Origin: Candidatus Zixiibacteriota bacterium
GTDB taxonomy: Bacteria > Zixibacteria > MSB-5A5 > JAABVY01
Reading direction: 5' to 3'
Assembly: GCA_011056555.1 (NCBI GenBank)
Contig: DSEQ01000035.1
Location: 103,942 to 167,941 of the forward strand
DNA: 64,000 nt
Made by a program: the position numbers and the translations under genes. Positions 1 through 9,178 of this stretch are shown here, in pieces (positions within the stretch are counted from its first letter, which is position 1; each line of letters starts with the position of its first letter). The notes under the pieces were generated by a model. It saw only the letters and a program-made list of their open reading frames with translations. It searched no databases and had not been told where the DNA came from.

Positions 1-554
1 CCTTCGGTCAGGGCGCCTTTGCCCTCCATCGCTATGCTGTTCATAAAATCTTCTGAAGGCACGGCATAAATATCCCAGGCCCCGCGATGCTCGTTAATCT
101 GATCCGTCTGAACCGCATCGATACTGCCGTATTCTTCTATGAAACCGTTAATCTTGTGACTCAGGACATCGCGAAACATCTGCATGAATCCGCCCTCCTG
201 AGTGATCGAGATATCAGAGGTCTCGGAATAAGCTTTAATCGGTGGAAGTTCCTTGAGCGCCGGCACGACTATAAAACCGGACGGCTCGACCGAGTACAGA
301 CGTCCCACCAGCCGGCCTTCAACAGTTATATCATCGCGCTGGATAATCTGCGGGCTTATATCCTCCGCCCAGGCTCCACGATGATAGACCATGTAACTGA
401 GCCAGTTTTCAGCGGCCAGATCCATCTCGGATTTGGAGGCTGTCTCGGCTGAGAGACTGGAAGTTAAAAAAGTGATAATCAAGAATGAGATGGTAAGTAT
501 CGTCAGGATACCAAAATATGAATTTTTTCTGCTGGGGCACGGCATATTTGACAA
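1..554 (-). CDS. Secreted C10-type (streptopain-like) peptidase, N-terminal part only
   Basis: The frame is open from the start to the left window edge, so only about 184 N-terminal residues are visible and the product is partial. A hydrophobic signal peptide (core FGILTILTISFLIITFLTS) is followed by a region with 'AAENWLSYMVYHRGAW' and 'GFIVVPALKELPPIKAYSET'. This resembles the prodomain of C10 cysteine peptidases and related Spi inhibitors, which have a Gly-Phe-x-[IV]-V stretch followed by PP-I-x-[AG]-YS. The catalytic domain would lie outside the window, so the protease call is inference. Start choice: a GGAGGT Shine-Dalgarno at 561-566 sits 6 nt from a TTG (552-554) but 15 nt from the first in-frame ATG (543-545), so TTG is preferred. 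The product is probably exported. It could instead be a stand-alone prodomain-like inhibitor. Confidence 0.6.
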   Translation of the reverse strand, partial: MSNMPCPSRKNSYFGILTILTISFLIITFLTSSLSAETASKSEMDLAAENWLSYMVYHRGAWAEDISPQIIQRDDITVEGRLVGRLYSVEPSGFIVVPALKELPPIKAYSETSDISITQEGGFMQMFRDVLSHKINGFIEEYGSIDAVQTDQINEHRGAWDIYAVPSEDFMNSIAMEGKGALTE

Positions 555-781
555 TTTAGCACCTCCATAGCTTGTGCGGTCGGTAATGGTACGAAGTATA
601 AAATTCCAATTTAATTATACCGCAAAGTTGATTTTTGTCAAGGATTGTTTTGCCTCCATACATCCATATAACGCAACATCTTAGTCAACGATTTGAAATA
701 TGTTCAGAACATCCGAATATGGTTTTATCGGCATTGGAGATTGAACTGGAGGAAATCCATGCCTGATGGTTTATAAAAAAA

Positions 782-867
782 TGCCGGAGGCCGGAATCGA
801 ACCGGCACGGGGGGTGAACCCCACTGGATTTTGAGTCCAGCGCGTCTACCAGTTTCACCACTCCGGC
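782..867 (-). tRNA. tRNA-Leu (anticodon CAA)
   Basis: On the minus strand the acceptor stem GCCGGAG (861-867) pairs with CTCCGGC (783-789), followed by discriminator A at 782. The T arm is GCCGG-TTCGATT-CCGGC. The anticodon stem CTGGA/TCCAG encloses the loop CTCAAAA, which gives anticodon CAA and reads UUG. A long variable arm (TGGGGTTCACCCCC region) identifies a class II tRNA, as expected for leucine. CCA is not encoded. A run of T follows directly and probably terminates the transcript. Confidence 0.95.
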
Positions 868-1010
868 ATTCGTAAGCCTATATATACAAGCAGTATTTAA
901 ATTTCAAGCTATTTTTTATACGATATTAACCCTGTCCCTGCGGTATGAGCGAGGGATCACAATCCGCCTCCGGCCGCTCAAGACCCCCGCTACGAATTTA
1001 TGCAGATTTC

Positions 1011-1895
1011 CTACTCCAGAAACAACTTATATATCAATAACTTCGTGCTGACCTCTTTTACGCTGTCATCCTCAGCCGGAGAATCATAATAGATATACTC
1101 GATACGACCCTGAATCAGCTGCTTCGGAACAATTTCGGTACAGGCGGCATCCGCCCAGCCATAAGAATTGTCCCCTATAATAAGGTAACTGTCCTCCGGA
1201 ATCGTAACTGTATGTACTTCTTCCCTTTCAACGATATCTGTCTGATCCAGCCGCATCTCCGGCACCTCCACCGGCTCGATCCCCTCGGTCAGAATCTGGT
1301 AACCATCCAGGAAAATAGCATTATTCCTGATCTCGATCTCCTTCTCCCCGGCCCATACACGACCGATCGAAAGACGGCCATCAAAGCGCGCGTTGCGATA
1401 CAGCACTATCTCATCAGGCTTTGGCTCCTCGAGCCAGTAATGTACACGGCTGACATAGAGCACATCGTTACGATCATAAGTCCCCTGCATACAGTCAACA
1501 TCGACCTGATAAAATTTATACATAAGCTGCCCCGGAAGGCTGGTCAGTATCAGACCGACCATCAAAACTACCATATAGAAAATCCAGTTGTTGGTGACTC
1601 TAGCCTGATATTGCTCTTTCTGGCGATGGGCGATTACAATGGCTTGCACAATCGCCAGGATATAAACGGCATACCTGAAGATCACCAGCTTCTCGGGAAG
1701 ATCGGGGGAGACCACAGACATAAGTACATGCGACAGCACTACAAGCATTATTATCAACAGGGCCAGGATTGTCTGCCCGGTGTAAAGCTGTCCCATGCCC
1801 GGAAAAACGATCCCCATCACCCCGGCCAGCCAGACCTTGCGCGGGCCGGTATCGATCAGACGGTTAGCGGAGATATTGTCGCTTTTTTCTACCAA
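1011..1895 (-). CDS. Membrane-anchored signal peptidase I (S26) homologue lacking the catalytic Ser/Lys
   Basis: The 294-residue product has three or four N-terminal membrane segments (about residues 22-58, 67-90 and 104-120). The first contains a 'GIVFPGMGQLYTGQ' motif typical of small TM2-like membrane modules. From residue 128 it follows the signal peptidase I fold: 'VDCMQGTYDRND' occupies the S-x-M-x-P-T box, 'IGRVWAGEKEIEI' the K-R-V-x-G-x-x-G-D box, and 'IPEDSYLIIGDNSYGWADA' the GDNxxxSxDSR box. The catalytic Ser position carries Cys135 and the catalytic Lys position Gly178. It is therefore probably not a normal Ser/Lys leader peptidase; it may be a non-catalytic paralogue or use different chemistry. 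It overlaps the end of the upstream PBP gene by 7 bp, so the two are probably translated together. Confidence 0.75.
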   Translation of the reverse strand: MVEKSDNISANRLIDTGPRKVWLAGVMGIVFPGMGQLYTGQTILALLIIMLVVLSHVLMSVVSPDLPEKLVIFRYAVYILAIVQAIVIAHRQKEQYQARVTNNWIFYMVVLMVGLILTSLPGQLMYKFYQVDVDCMQGTYDRNDVLYVSRVHYWLEEPKPDEIVLYRNARFDGRLSIGRVWAGEKEIEIRNNAIFLDGYQILTEGIEPVEVPEMRLDQTDIVEREEVHTVTIPEDSYLIIGDNSYGWADAACTEIVPKQLIQGRIEYIYYDSPAEDDSVKEVSTKLLIYKLFLE

Positions 1896-4093
1896 TTTTG
1901 AATGCCGTCATCGGTTGTATCGGGCGTACTGATATTGAAATCCTTCTTATTCTGATCCGTGAAGACCCCTGATGAGGGATGTATGTGGCAATATGTTTTT
2001 GGCAATGTCTTCCTGGTGAATATCTCGCGCCCGACATCCACACATTTATCTGTAGCCAGCTCTCCGGAATCATAGCAGACATGTGCGTATCTGATACCAT
2101 CCGGTGCCTGGAAATGCGCCTCGGGTGTATCTCCGGGAATATTTTCGTGGGCCGCAATCATGATTTTGGTCCAGACCGGCAAAGCGTTCTTTGCGCCGGT
2201 CTGGTTTATTCCGATAGAGAGTTTAACATCGAAGCCCACCCAGACCGTTGATGTTATCTGCGGAGTATAACCCGAGAACCAGTTATCGGCGAAATTATCG
2301 CTGGTTCCAGTCTTGCCCCCGGCCTCCCGATGGAATCCGCGCCAGCGTGCCCCATGTCCTGTTCCCTGAGGTTCATCCATCACCGACTTCATCATATCGA
2401 CCATGATATATGCGGTCTCCGGGCTGAGCACTTCTTCTTTTTCAGGGACCGGATTCTCCTCAAGTATATTGCCGTAGCGGTCGACCACCTTGTAAATAAA
2501 TCTCGGCCTGACCTTTACACCACCGTTCGGGAAGACCGAATAGGCCTGCGCCAGGTCGATCAAACGCACCTCGCTGGTCCCGATCGCCAGGGACAGGTCG
2601 GGCGAGAGATGGGAGGTGATACCCATCTTCCGGGCATAGAATATGGCCTGCTGGGGCTGAATCATATTCAGGAGCTTAATTGCGATCAGGTTGCGGGAAC
2701 GATAGAAACCCTCCCGCAGACTCATCTTGCCGTCGAATTTGCTGTCGAAATTATGAGGGCGCCATTCCTTGGCTCCCGGTATGGTATAGACCACCGGTGT
2801 GTCCCACATCTGCATACAGGGGGAATAGCCATTGTCGATTGCGGCGGTATATACAAAGGGCTTGAACGCTGACCCCGGCTGCAGCAATGACTGCACCGCA
2901 CGGTTGAATTTGGTATCGCCGAAGTCCTTTCCGCCCACCATGGCCAGGATGTCGCCGGTTGCATTCTCGAGCACGATACTGGCGGCCTGAATCTGCCGGT
3001 GCCTGTATGCGGTTGAATCCCCTTCCTCATCATAATATTTAACAGAGTATTCCGCAAAATCCGGATGGTCCGGAGTATAGGTGGAGTCGATTCGGTTCTG
3101 TATCAGGTCGGTCTGCTCCTTGATCGCATCCTCCGCAACCTTCTGGATATATGGGTTCAGCGTGGTATAGACAGAAAGCCCACCGGAATATACTGTCGAA
3201 TCTCCGTAAGTGTCCACCAGGTACTGGCGCACGTACTCTGAAAAATACTGGCCGTAGGTCTCCGGCCTGTTGGAGAGATCCAGCTCTATCGGAATCTGCT
3301 TCAGGCTGTCGGCCTCCTCAGCCGTGAGCTTCTTATTTTCGGCCATTAATTCCAGAATCGCATTGCGCCGTTTTAGAGCTTTTTCAGGGTAACGGATGGG
3401 CGAATAGCCATACGGCGCCTGGATCAAACCGGCCAGAAGCGCCGATTCCTCTATCGTTAATTCCTCGACATCCTTGTTGAAATAATTCTTGGCCGCCTCG
3501 AATATACCGAAAGAACGATTGCCGAAATCGTACTGATTGAGATACATTTCCAGAATCTCGTTCTTGGAGTACAGCCGTTCGATCTTAATAGCGGTCAGGG
3601 CTTCCTTGATTTTCCTCCCCAGGCTGACGTCCCGGTTTAAGAAAAGCATGCGTGACAGTTGCTGCGTGATTGTGGAGGCGCCCTGAGAACCGAAGCCGTG
3701 CAGAATATTCTTCAGGACCGCACGAAAAACGTCCCGCGACGATATGCCCCAGTGATTGTAAAAATTCTTATCCTCAGCGGAAAGAAGCGCATCAACCATA
3801 TGCTGCGGAATGCGGTCATAACCTACCAGGTTGCGTTGTTCCGCAAAATACTTCTGGATGACCGATCCGTCACGCGCATAAATCCTGGTAACCAGCGATG
3901 GCTCAATGTTGTAGAGCCTGTCTATTGCCGGCAGTTCATGGTTATAAACATGGATTACATAGGCAGAAAGAATTCCGCTTGTGACCAGAAATATGCCTAA
4001 CACGCCGATAAGAATATACTTGCGCGACAGGAATTTTCTGCCGTTTTTTGCGTTCGGCTCAGTCCGGCCATTTTTCATTCTTCGTCTTTGCAT
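1889..4093 (-). CDS. Class A penicillin-binding protein (glycosyltransferase/transpeptidase)
   Basis: This bifunctional peptidoglycan synthase has 734 residues. A short basic cytoplasmic tail and one membrane anchor (about residues 26-48) precede a GT51 glycosyltransferase domain with 'LLSAEDKNFYNHWGIS' (catalytic Glu107), 'GSQGASTITQQLSR' and 'KIKEALTAIKIER'. The transpeptidase domain carries the acyl-enzyme motif SAFK (Ser408, Lys411), SRN (466-468) and KTGTS (594-598). All catalytic motifs are intact and the length is normal for PBP1a-type enzymes. It polymerises lipid II and crosslinks the peptides on the outer face of the inner membrane. The stop overlaps the start of the signal-peptidase-like gene. 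I do not give a symbol because the mrcA, mrcB and pbpF types cannot be separated by eye. Confidence 0.95.
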   Translation of the reverse strand: MQRRRMKNGRTEPNAKNGRKFLSRKYILIGVLGIFLVTSGILSAYVIHVYNHELPAIDRLYNIEPSLVTRIYARDGSVIQKYFAEQRNLVGYDRIPQHMVDALLSAEDKNFYNHWGISSRDVFRAVLKNILHGFGSQGASTITQQLSRMLFLNRDVSLGRKIKEALTAIKIERLYSKNEILEMYLNQYDFGNRSFGIFEAAKNYFNKDVEELTIEESALLAGLIQAPYGYSPIRYPEKALKRRNAILELMAENKKLTAEEADSLKQIPIELDLSNRPETYGQYFSEYVRQYLVDTYGDSTVYSGGLSVYTTLNPYIQKVAEDAIKEQTDLIQNRIDSTYTPDHPDFAEYSVKYYDEEGDSTAYRHRQIQAASIVLENATGDILAMVGGKDFGDTKFNRAVQSLLQPGSAFKPFVYTAAIDNGYSPCMQMWDTPVVYTIPGAKEWRPHNFDSKFDGKMSLREGFYRSRNLIAIKLLNMIQPQQAIFYARKMGITSHLSPDLSLAIGTSEVRLIDLAQAYSVFPNGGVKVRPRFIYKVVDRYGNILEENPVPEKEEVLSPETAYIMVDMMKSVMDEPQGTGHGARWRGFHREAGGKTGTSDNFADNWFSGYTPQITSTVWVGFDVKLSIGINQTGAKNALPVWTKIMIAAHENIPGDTPEAHFQAPDGIRYAHVCYDSGELATDKCVDVGREIFTRKTLPKTYCHIHPSSGVFTDQNKKDFNISTPDTTDDGIQNW

Positions 4094-4190
4094 ACTTAAG
4101 ATTATACAGTGTTCAATGAATTACGCATCAAAAAAATATAATTCCAATTACTATAGAATTCAACGGATTACATTTCGTTTTGATCCGGAT

Positions 4191-5876
4191 TTATTTTGCT
4201 TCCAGCCGGATGTTTTCAGTCTCGAAGCGCGCCCGTACGGAGACAGTGTCGTCAAAAAAGAAGTACGGCTCAGAATACTGCAGCCCCTGCAAATCTCCTG
4301 AAAAGTGAACCCCGTTGCTGTCAAGATCGTCAAAACCATAGAAAAAGTAATTTCCCGCCGGCACCTCCACCGCAAAGCGCATAGAATCATCCAGCGCAAA
4401 AGCGACTCTTGACTTGCGATCGGTGCTGGCAATATAGAGTAGAGGATTTACCATATTTCCGATGCCCGTTACAGTACCCGATATTGAGCCGTAATCCTCG
4501 ATGTCTTTTGTCCTGAATGCATAAGTCATAATGGTATCTCCGGCGCTGTTCTTCCCGGACCGGTCTTTAATAGAGCGCAGATTCAGAAATAATGAATACT
4601 CCGCCCCCGTACCCAGAGTATCGTCAGATTGAGCACGAAATACAGTACCTTCGGCCTGAACCCAGAAGTTTCTTAAATAACTGGAGTCGCCTGTAAGCAG
4701 ATATATAAGCGAGGTATCGGCACCCTCTATTATTATCGGTTCTGAAAACAGGAATTCAAAATCGGAATCATGCGGGAAATCAGTCTGCCCCTCGCTCGGT
4801 CTCGATCTCACCAGCCTGGGCGGCTGCTCATCTTCGAATACATCCACCTCAAAAGAGGCGGTATCCAATTCCTGGGATAAAGGCTTGCCCTTTACGGACT
4901 TTATATCGGTCGCTTCCAGCCTGTAAATGCCCCCGGCCAGGGTGAATTCGGGCACCAGCATTATTAGATCGGATGAATCCTGCAAGGCAAAGGTGTACGC
5001 CAATTCAATCAGGGAATCATTCTCCGGCCCTCTAACCTTAAATTTCTCGGCAGAGAGGCTGGAGGCCAAAACAAGATCCGATACTTCAACTGCAATAAGC
5101 AAATCCGTTGTATAATCGGCAGATACGACCCTCAAACCGGCCGTGTCCTGGCTGGAAAGCACGAAATTCAGGCCCCGCACCTCCGGATGAGCCGAATCGA
5201 TTACAGCGGGCATTATGGGAATTCCTATCTGGTCAGCCTGTGGATCGAAAGTTCGATCCGAGGCGACATCCCTGACTGCGAAACAAAGATATTTTCCATC
5301 TGCAAGATATTCGAATTTATAGTAGCCGGAGTCATCGGACTGCGTGACATACAGCGGCTGACGGTCGAATATGCTGAAGCCGCTGTCATATGGAAACGCC
5401 CACAGGTCGGCACTTTTAAAAGGCCTGTGATCCTGTACGGTATATCCCCGGATACTGCCCGTATCCAGAACTTCGCCGGTGGAGAAAGCCAGCCTGTATG
5501 GCTGTTCCAGCTTGTTGTTGCGGAGGTCGGAAAGCTGTGTCTTCAGGGTAATCAGGTAGGTCCTGTCTTCCATTAGTTTCTCTTCGAATTTTATTTTCAG
5601 GGTGCTGCCGTCCCAGTCCAGATCGGGAAATTTTTCCGGCTCGGGCACTATCAGCAGTGATCTGGCGGCGTCCTCTTTTTTTATTTTCTCCGAGAACTCG
5701 ATTCGTATTTCAGTGTCGGTGGCTACTCCTAGGGCACGCTGTTCGGGGGATGTGGAAACTACTTCCGGCGGAGTCTCGTCGGGCGGCCCGCCAGGCGGAA
5801 ATTCAATTTTTGCACATGAAAGCAAGATCAGCGATGAAAATAGATAAACAAGAAAAAGGCTGGCCAGTCTGTTCAC
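4191..5876 (-). CDS. Ig-like domain lipoprotein
   Basis: The 561-residue product begins with a lipoprotein signal peptide (lipobox LLSC, Cys20) followed by 'KIEFPPGGPPDETPPEVV', the usual start of a Big_5/SbsA-type Ig-like domain in FCB-group lipoproteins ('TSP...GV..DTEIRIEFSEKI'). A second similar domain begins near residue 350 ('DEQPPRLVRSRPSEGQTDFP'), and between them lies a prealbumin-like stretch ('GYYKFEYLADGKYL'). The likely location is the outer membrane, but no enzymatic function can be assigned. Its start codon overlaps the stop of the upstream TPR lipoprotein gene by 4 bp (ATGA), so the two are translationally coupled. Confidence 0.85.
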   Translation of the reverse strand: MNRLASLFLVYLFSSLILLSCAKIEFPPGGPPDETPPEVVSTSPEQRALGVATDTEIRIEFSEKIKKEDAARSLLIVPEPEKFPDLDWDGSTLKIKFEEKLMEDRTYLITLKTQLSDLRNNKLEQPYRLAFSTGEVLDTGSIRGYTVQDHRPFKSADLWAFPYDSGFSIFDRQPLYVTQSDDSGYYKFEYLADGKYLCFAVRDVASDRTFDPQADQIGIPIMPAVIDSAHPEVRGLNFVLSSQDTAGLRVVSADYTTDLLIAVEVSDLVLASSLSAEKFKVRGPENDSLIELAYTFALQDSSDLIMLVPEFTLAGGIYRLEATDIKSVKGKPLSQELDTASFEVDVFEDEQPPRLVRSRPSEGQTDFPHDSDFEFLFSEPIIIEGADTSLIYLLTGDSSYLRNFWVQAEGTVFRAQSDDTLGTGAEYSLFLNLRSIKDRSGKNSAGDTIMTYAFRTKDIEDYGSISGTVTGIGNMVNPLLYIASTDRKSRVAFALDDSMRFAVEVPAGNYFFYGFDDLDSNGVHFSGDLQGLQYSEPYFFFDDTVSVRARFETENIRLEAK

Positions 5877-7567
5877 CGGTCCAATTTCTCCCTTATTGCA
5901 ACATTGTCCGGATCAACCCCCAGCGCCTTCTGCCAGGTCCTGCGGGCCTCCTCTTCCCTGCCCTGGGCCTGATATATTTCCGCCAGGTGGTCGTACAATT
6001 CGACGTCAGGATTGTCCATAAGTTCAATTGCTTGCTGAATATAACTTTCCGCCTTTTCCAGCTTGCCCAGCTTGAACATCACCCACCCATAGCTGTCCAG
6101 GTAGGCGGGATTCAATGAATCTTTCTCCAGGGCGCGTTCGATCATATCCTCTGCCCGCGCCAGATTGATCCCGCTGTCGGCATACATGTAGCCCAGATAA
6201 TTCAGGGCGGGATGGAAATCCTGATCTAATTCGAGTATCTGCTCGAAGTGGGCCACCGATTTATCAAACTCTCCGATCCGCTCGTAGGCGGAAGCTAAGG
6301 TGAAGAGAGCGCCGATGTCGGTCGTGCTTGTATCAACCACACCCTCCAGAATGTTGACCACGCTCTGGTACTGCTCCAGTTGAGCATAATAACGGGAAAG
6401 GTATATCTGCAGCTCTGTACGCCCGCTGGACACTCGTTCCATGCCCTCGCGCATTATATCGACTGACATCTGCAGCGAATCCTGGGCACGGTATATTTCT
6501 GCCAGGTTGATCCAGCCATCCGGTATGGAATCCACCAGATCGACTACTTTCCAGAAATTCGATTTGGCATCCTCAAGCCTGTTCTCAAAAACAGCGATTC
6601 TTCCCAGGTAATAATATGGGAAGAAATTTGTCGGGTCCAGTTCGGCCTGCATATTAAACATGCGCCGGGCCAGCTCGGCCTCATTAAGGTCGATGGCCAT
6701 GGTGCCCAGTTGTCCCAGAAGTCTGGAGCGGTTGGGATACTCCTCGGCGATTTTCTCAATCTCCGCCACGGCCGCCTCTTTCTCTTCGTTCTGAATATAG
6801 GTTTCGATCAGCTCCAGGCGAGCATCCAGACTTCCGGCCGCCACCTTAATATAATCCTGCAGTACGGCCTGCGCGGAATCACTCTTGCCGGCGGCGTTAA
6901 GCACCCTGGAAAGCAGCATATAAGCATCCTTATTCTCAGCGCTGGGATCGGCGCGCAGCGATCTTTGGAAGGTCTCGATCGCTTTGGACGTGTCGTTATT
7001 CTGTATGTGCAGTTCGCCCAGTTCATTTATAATCTGAGTGCTGCCGTTCAAGCGCACCATGCGCTCATAATTCTTTATGGCCTTGTCGATCTCTCCCACC
7101 TGACGATAGTAATTGCCCAGATACCAGTAAGGATTGATATTGGTCGGGTCCAGCCTTGCGCCCAGTTCATAATACTTGAGGGCCAGTTCCCAGTTGCCGA
7201 GGGAACGCTGAACATCCGCCTTCATCAAAACCGACTCGGAATAAATGTCCTCGATCGGCTCCAGGAGTTTCCAGGCCACTTCATACTCGCGCATGCCCAT
7301 CCTGATATTGGCCAGCGCCACCCGGATTTCATAGTTATCAGGATCATACCTGAGCGCATTTTTGTAGTAATTTATGGCCAGCTCATAATTCTCTTCCAGC
7401 TCGGCTACGACACCGGATATATAATGATAAAAGGCCGCCTGGGACATCGGCTCTTCTTTCAATTCCTGCTTGCTGAGATTCTCTGAAACAACCTTCGGCT
7501 TGGGTCCGCATGCTCCCGCTGCAAGAAGTATGAAAATTGCAACCAGTATGTAGCTTAGTTTTCTCAT
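5873..7567 (-). CDS. TPR-repeat lipoprotein
   Basis: The 564-residue product has a signal peptide with lipobox AAGAC (Cys20) and then about a dozen tandem 34-residue TPR units covering nearly the whole chain. Typical units are 'AINYYKNALRYDPDNYEIRV', 'WYLGNYYRQVGEIDKAIKNY' and 'LAEIYQAQGREEEARRTWQK'. It is probably an envelope scaffold or adaptor; its partner is unknown. It is the first gene of a coupled pair with the Ig-like lipoprotein, and the pair lies downstream of tyrS with only 35 bp between. Confidence 0.9.
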   Translation of the reverse strand: MRKLSYILVAIFILLAAGACGPKPKVVSENLSKQELKEEPMSQAAFYHYISGVVAELEENYELAINYYKNALRYDPDNYEIRVALANIRMGMREYEVAWKLLEPIEDIYSESVLMKADVQRSLGNWELALKYYELGARLDPTNINPYWYLGNYYRQVGEIDKAIKNYERMVRLNGSTQIINELGELHIQNNDTSKAIETFQRSLRADPSAENKDAYMLLSRVLNAAGKSDSAQAVLQDYIKVAAGSLDARLELIETYIQNEEKEAAVAEIEKIAEEYPNRSRLLGQLGTMAIDLNEAELARRMFNMQAELDPTNFFPYYYLGRIAVFENRLEDAKSNFWKVVDLVDSIPDGWINLAEIYRAQDSLQMSVDIMREGMERVSSGRTELQIYLSRYYAQLEQYQSVVNILEGVVDTSTTDIGALFTLASAYERIGEFDKSVAHFEQILELDQDFHPALNYLGYMYADSGINLARAEDMIERALEKDSLNPAYLDSYGWVMFKLGKLEKAESYIQQAIELMDNPDVELYDHLAEIYQAQGREEEARRTWQKALGVDPDNVAIREKLDR

Positions 7568-7602
7568 CTCGTTGTATTTAACCGATTGAGAGCTGTAAAG
7601 TT

Positions 7603-8829
7603 CTAATTTATAATCAGTTTTGCCCAGCGCAGCTTGCCGACTTTGAGTATGTGCTCTCCCTCGAAGGGAAGGCTGGTGGCAAACTCACTCTGCTTCTCGC
7701 CGTCAATCTGGAATCCGCCCTGCTTGATCAGGTTCCTGGCCTTGCTGGAGGAATCCATCAAACCATGATCGGCCAGAAACTTGGGCCAGTAAATCTCATT
7801 TGTGTCCGCGAAATCCGATTGCCTGACCTTTATCTCCGGCATATCATCCGGGATTTCACGTTTGGAAAAAACACTTTCGAAATCGGCACGTGCTTTCTGT
7901 GCCGCATCCTTCGAATGATACATCTCGATGATGGTCTCGCCCAGCTCCTTCTTATACATCATCGGATTTGTCTTCCCCCTTTCAATCTCGCGAGCCATAA
8001 TATCGAGCTTGGTCTGATCCGCATCCGTACACAGGCGAAAGTAGCTCACAATCAGGTCATCCGGTATCGACATGATCTTCCCGAAGATTTCCTTCGGATC
8101 CTCGGCAATTCCGATGTAGTTACCAATCGACTTGGACATCCTCTGCACCCCGTCAATTCCTTCCAGAATTGGGAGGGTCAGCGCCACCTGCGGCTCAACT
8201 CCAAAGGCCTCCTGAATCTGCCGGCCGGTCAGAAGATTAAACAGCTGCTCGGTTCCGCCGATCTCGATATCCGCTTTTATTGCTACTGAATCGTATGCTT
8301 GCATTAATGGATAAAGCAATTCATGTACCGCGATCGGCGCCCCGGATTTGTAGCGCTTTTCGAAATCATCCCGTTCCAGTATGCGTGCAACCGTAATTTG
8401 CGAGGCCAGCCTGAGAATATCGGCAAAGCTCATCTGGGCGAACCACTCGCCATTATAGTGCACCTCGGTCTTCTCCCTGTCTATCAGCTTGAAAAACTGG
8501 TTCTGGTATGTCTCCGCATTCTCGGCGACCTGCTCGCGGGTGAGCTGCGGACGGGTTGCGGAACGGCCCGAGGGATCGCCCACCATGGCGGTATAATCGC
8601 CAATTATGAGCACAATCGTGTGGCCTAAGTCCTGAAACTGCTTGAGCTTGCGAAGGCCTACGGTATGCCCCAGATGGATGTCCGGAGCGGTGGGGTCAAA
8701 GCCCTGTTTGACCCTTAATGGTTTGCCCTCTTTTATGGCGCGTTTGAGCTTATTTTCCAGCTCGCCTTCGGGAAGGAGATCGACAGTATTTGATTTTATA
8801 ATCTCGAGTTGCTTCTCAAATGATAACAT
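7603..8829 (-). CDS. tyrS: Tyrosyl-tRNA synthetase
   Basis: Class I aminoacyl-tRNA synthetase of 408 residues that charges tRNA-Tyr in the cytoplasm. The HIGH-type signature is HLGH at residues 52-55 ('[20 protein letters not shown]'). The second signature is the KMSKS form '[12 protein letters not shown]', which, with the short connective region, points to the TyrZ-like branch rather than the E. coli TyrS branch with KFGKT. The C-terminal S4 RNA-binding domain is visible ('[20 protein letters not shown]'). The length is complete. The start is at the first ATG, preceded by a GAAGG-type ribosome site. Confidence 0.96.
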   Translation of the reverse strand: MLSFEKQLEIIKSNTVDLLPEGELENKLKRAIKEGKPLRVKQGFDPTAPDIHLGHTVGLRKLKQFQDLGHTIVLIIGDYTAMVGDPSGRSATRPQLTREQVAENAETYQNQFFKLIDREKTEVHYNGEWFAQMSFADILRLASQITVARILERDDFEKRYKSGAPIAVHELLYPLMQAYDSVAIKADIEIGGTEQLFNLLTGRQIQEAFGVEPQVALTLPILEGIDGVQRMSKSIGNYIGIAEDPKEIFGKIMSIPDDLIVSYFRLCTDADQTKLDIMAREIERGKTNPMMYKKELGETIIEMYHSKDAAQKARADFESVFSKREIPDDMPEIKVRQSDFADTNEIYWPKFLADHGLMDSSSKARNLIKQGGFQIDGEKQSEFATSLPFEGEHILKVGKLRWAKLIIN

Positions 8830-9178
8830 ATATTTCCTTCTAACTTATTCTATCGGAACAATTCGCCGTAAGTTCAGGATATAAGCAGTTCAACGGCAAA
8901 TTGCAAGCAGATTTTCGCCTGCCCGGCCGAACCTGTCTTAAACAGAATATTTCCAGAACCGTTGCATATTTGATACACTATTATCGATTTTTTAAAATGA
9001 AATCGATTTATATAGATTTTCATGGGAATATAGCCTTCCCGTAAATGTAGAATTATTAAAGCCGGCAATCGCCGGAAGAAACATTTCCTGATTAAAAGAG
9101 CATGAGGCATGCTTATTGCATCAGCAATGCATAGAGTTAACATATTTCAAATATCACTCATAGGAAAAGGAGTCGAAA
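8830..9178. other. Gene-free intergenic region between divergent genes
   Basis: The 349 bp between tyrS (minus) and the exported protein at 9179 (plus) must contain both promoters. I see AT-rich stretches around 8960-9050 and a weak CCGGC/GCCGG inverted repeat near 9061-9075, but no convincing -35/-10 pair, riboswitch or RNA gene. An 89-codon minus-strand frame (8874-9143) shows no family resemblance and I do not call it. Confidence 0.5.

Noticed and set aside
87..452. 121-codon plus-strand frame at the left edge
   Set aside because: It is antisense to the C10-type prodomain frame, which has a signal peptide and a ribosome site.
6710..7486. 258-codon plus-strand frame
   Set aside because: It is antisense to the TPR lipoprotein gene, has no ribosome site and no family resemblance; GC-biased codon use of the real gene keeps the opposite frame open.
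8874..9143. 89-codon minus-strand frame between tyrS and the exported protein
   Set aside because: It has no recognisable domain or ribosome site, and it would occupy the promoter region of the downstream gene.
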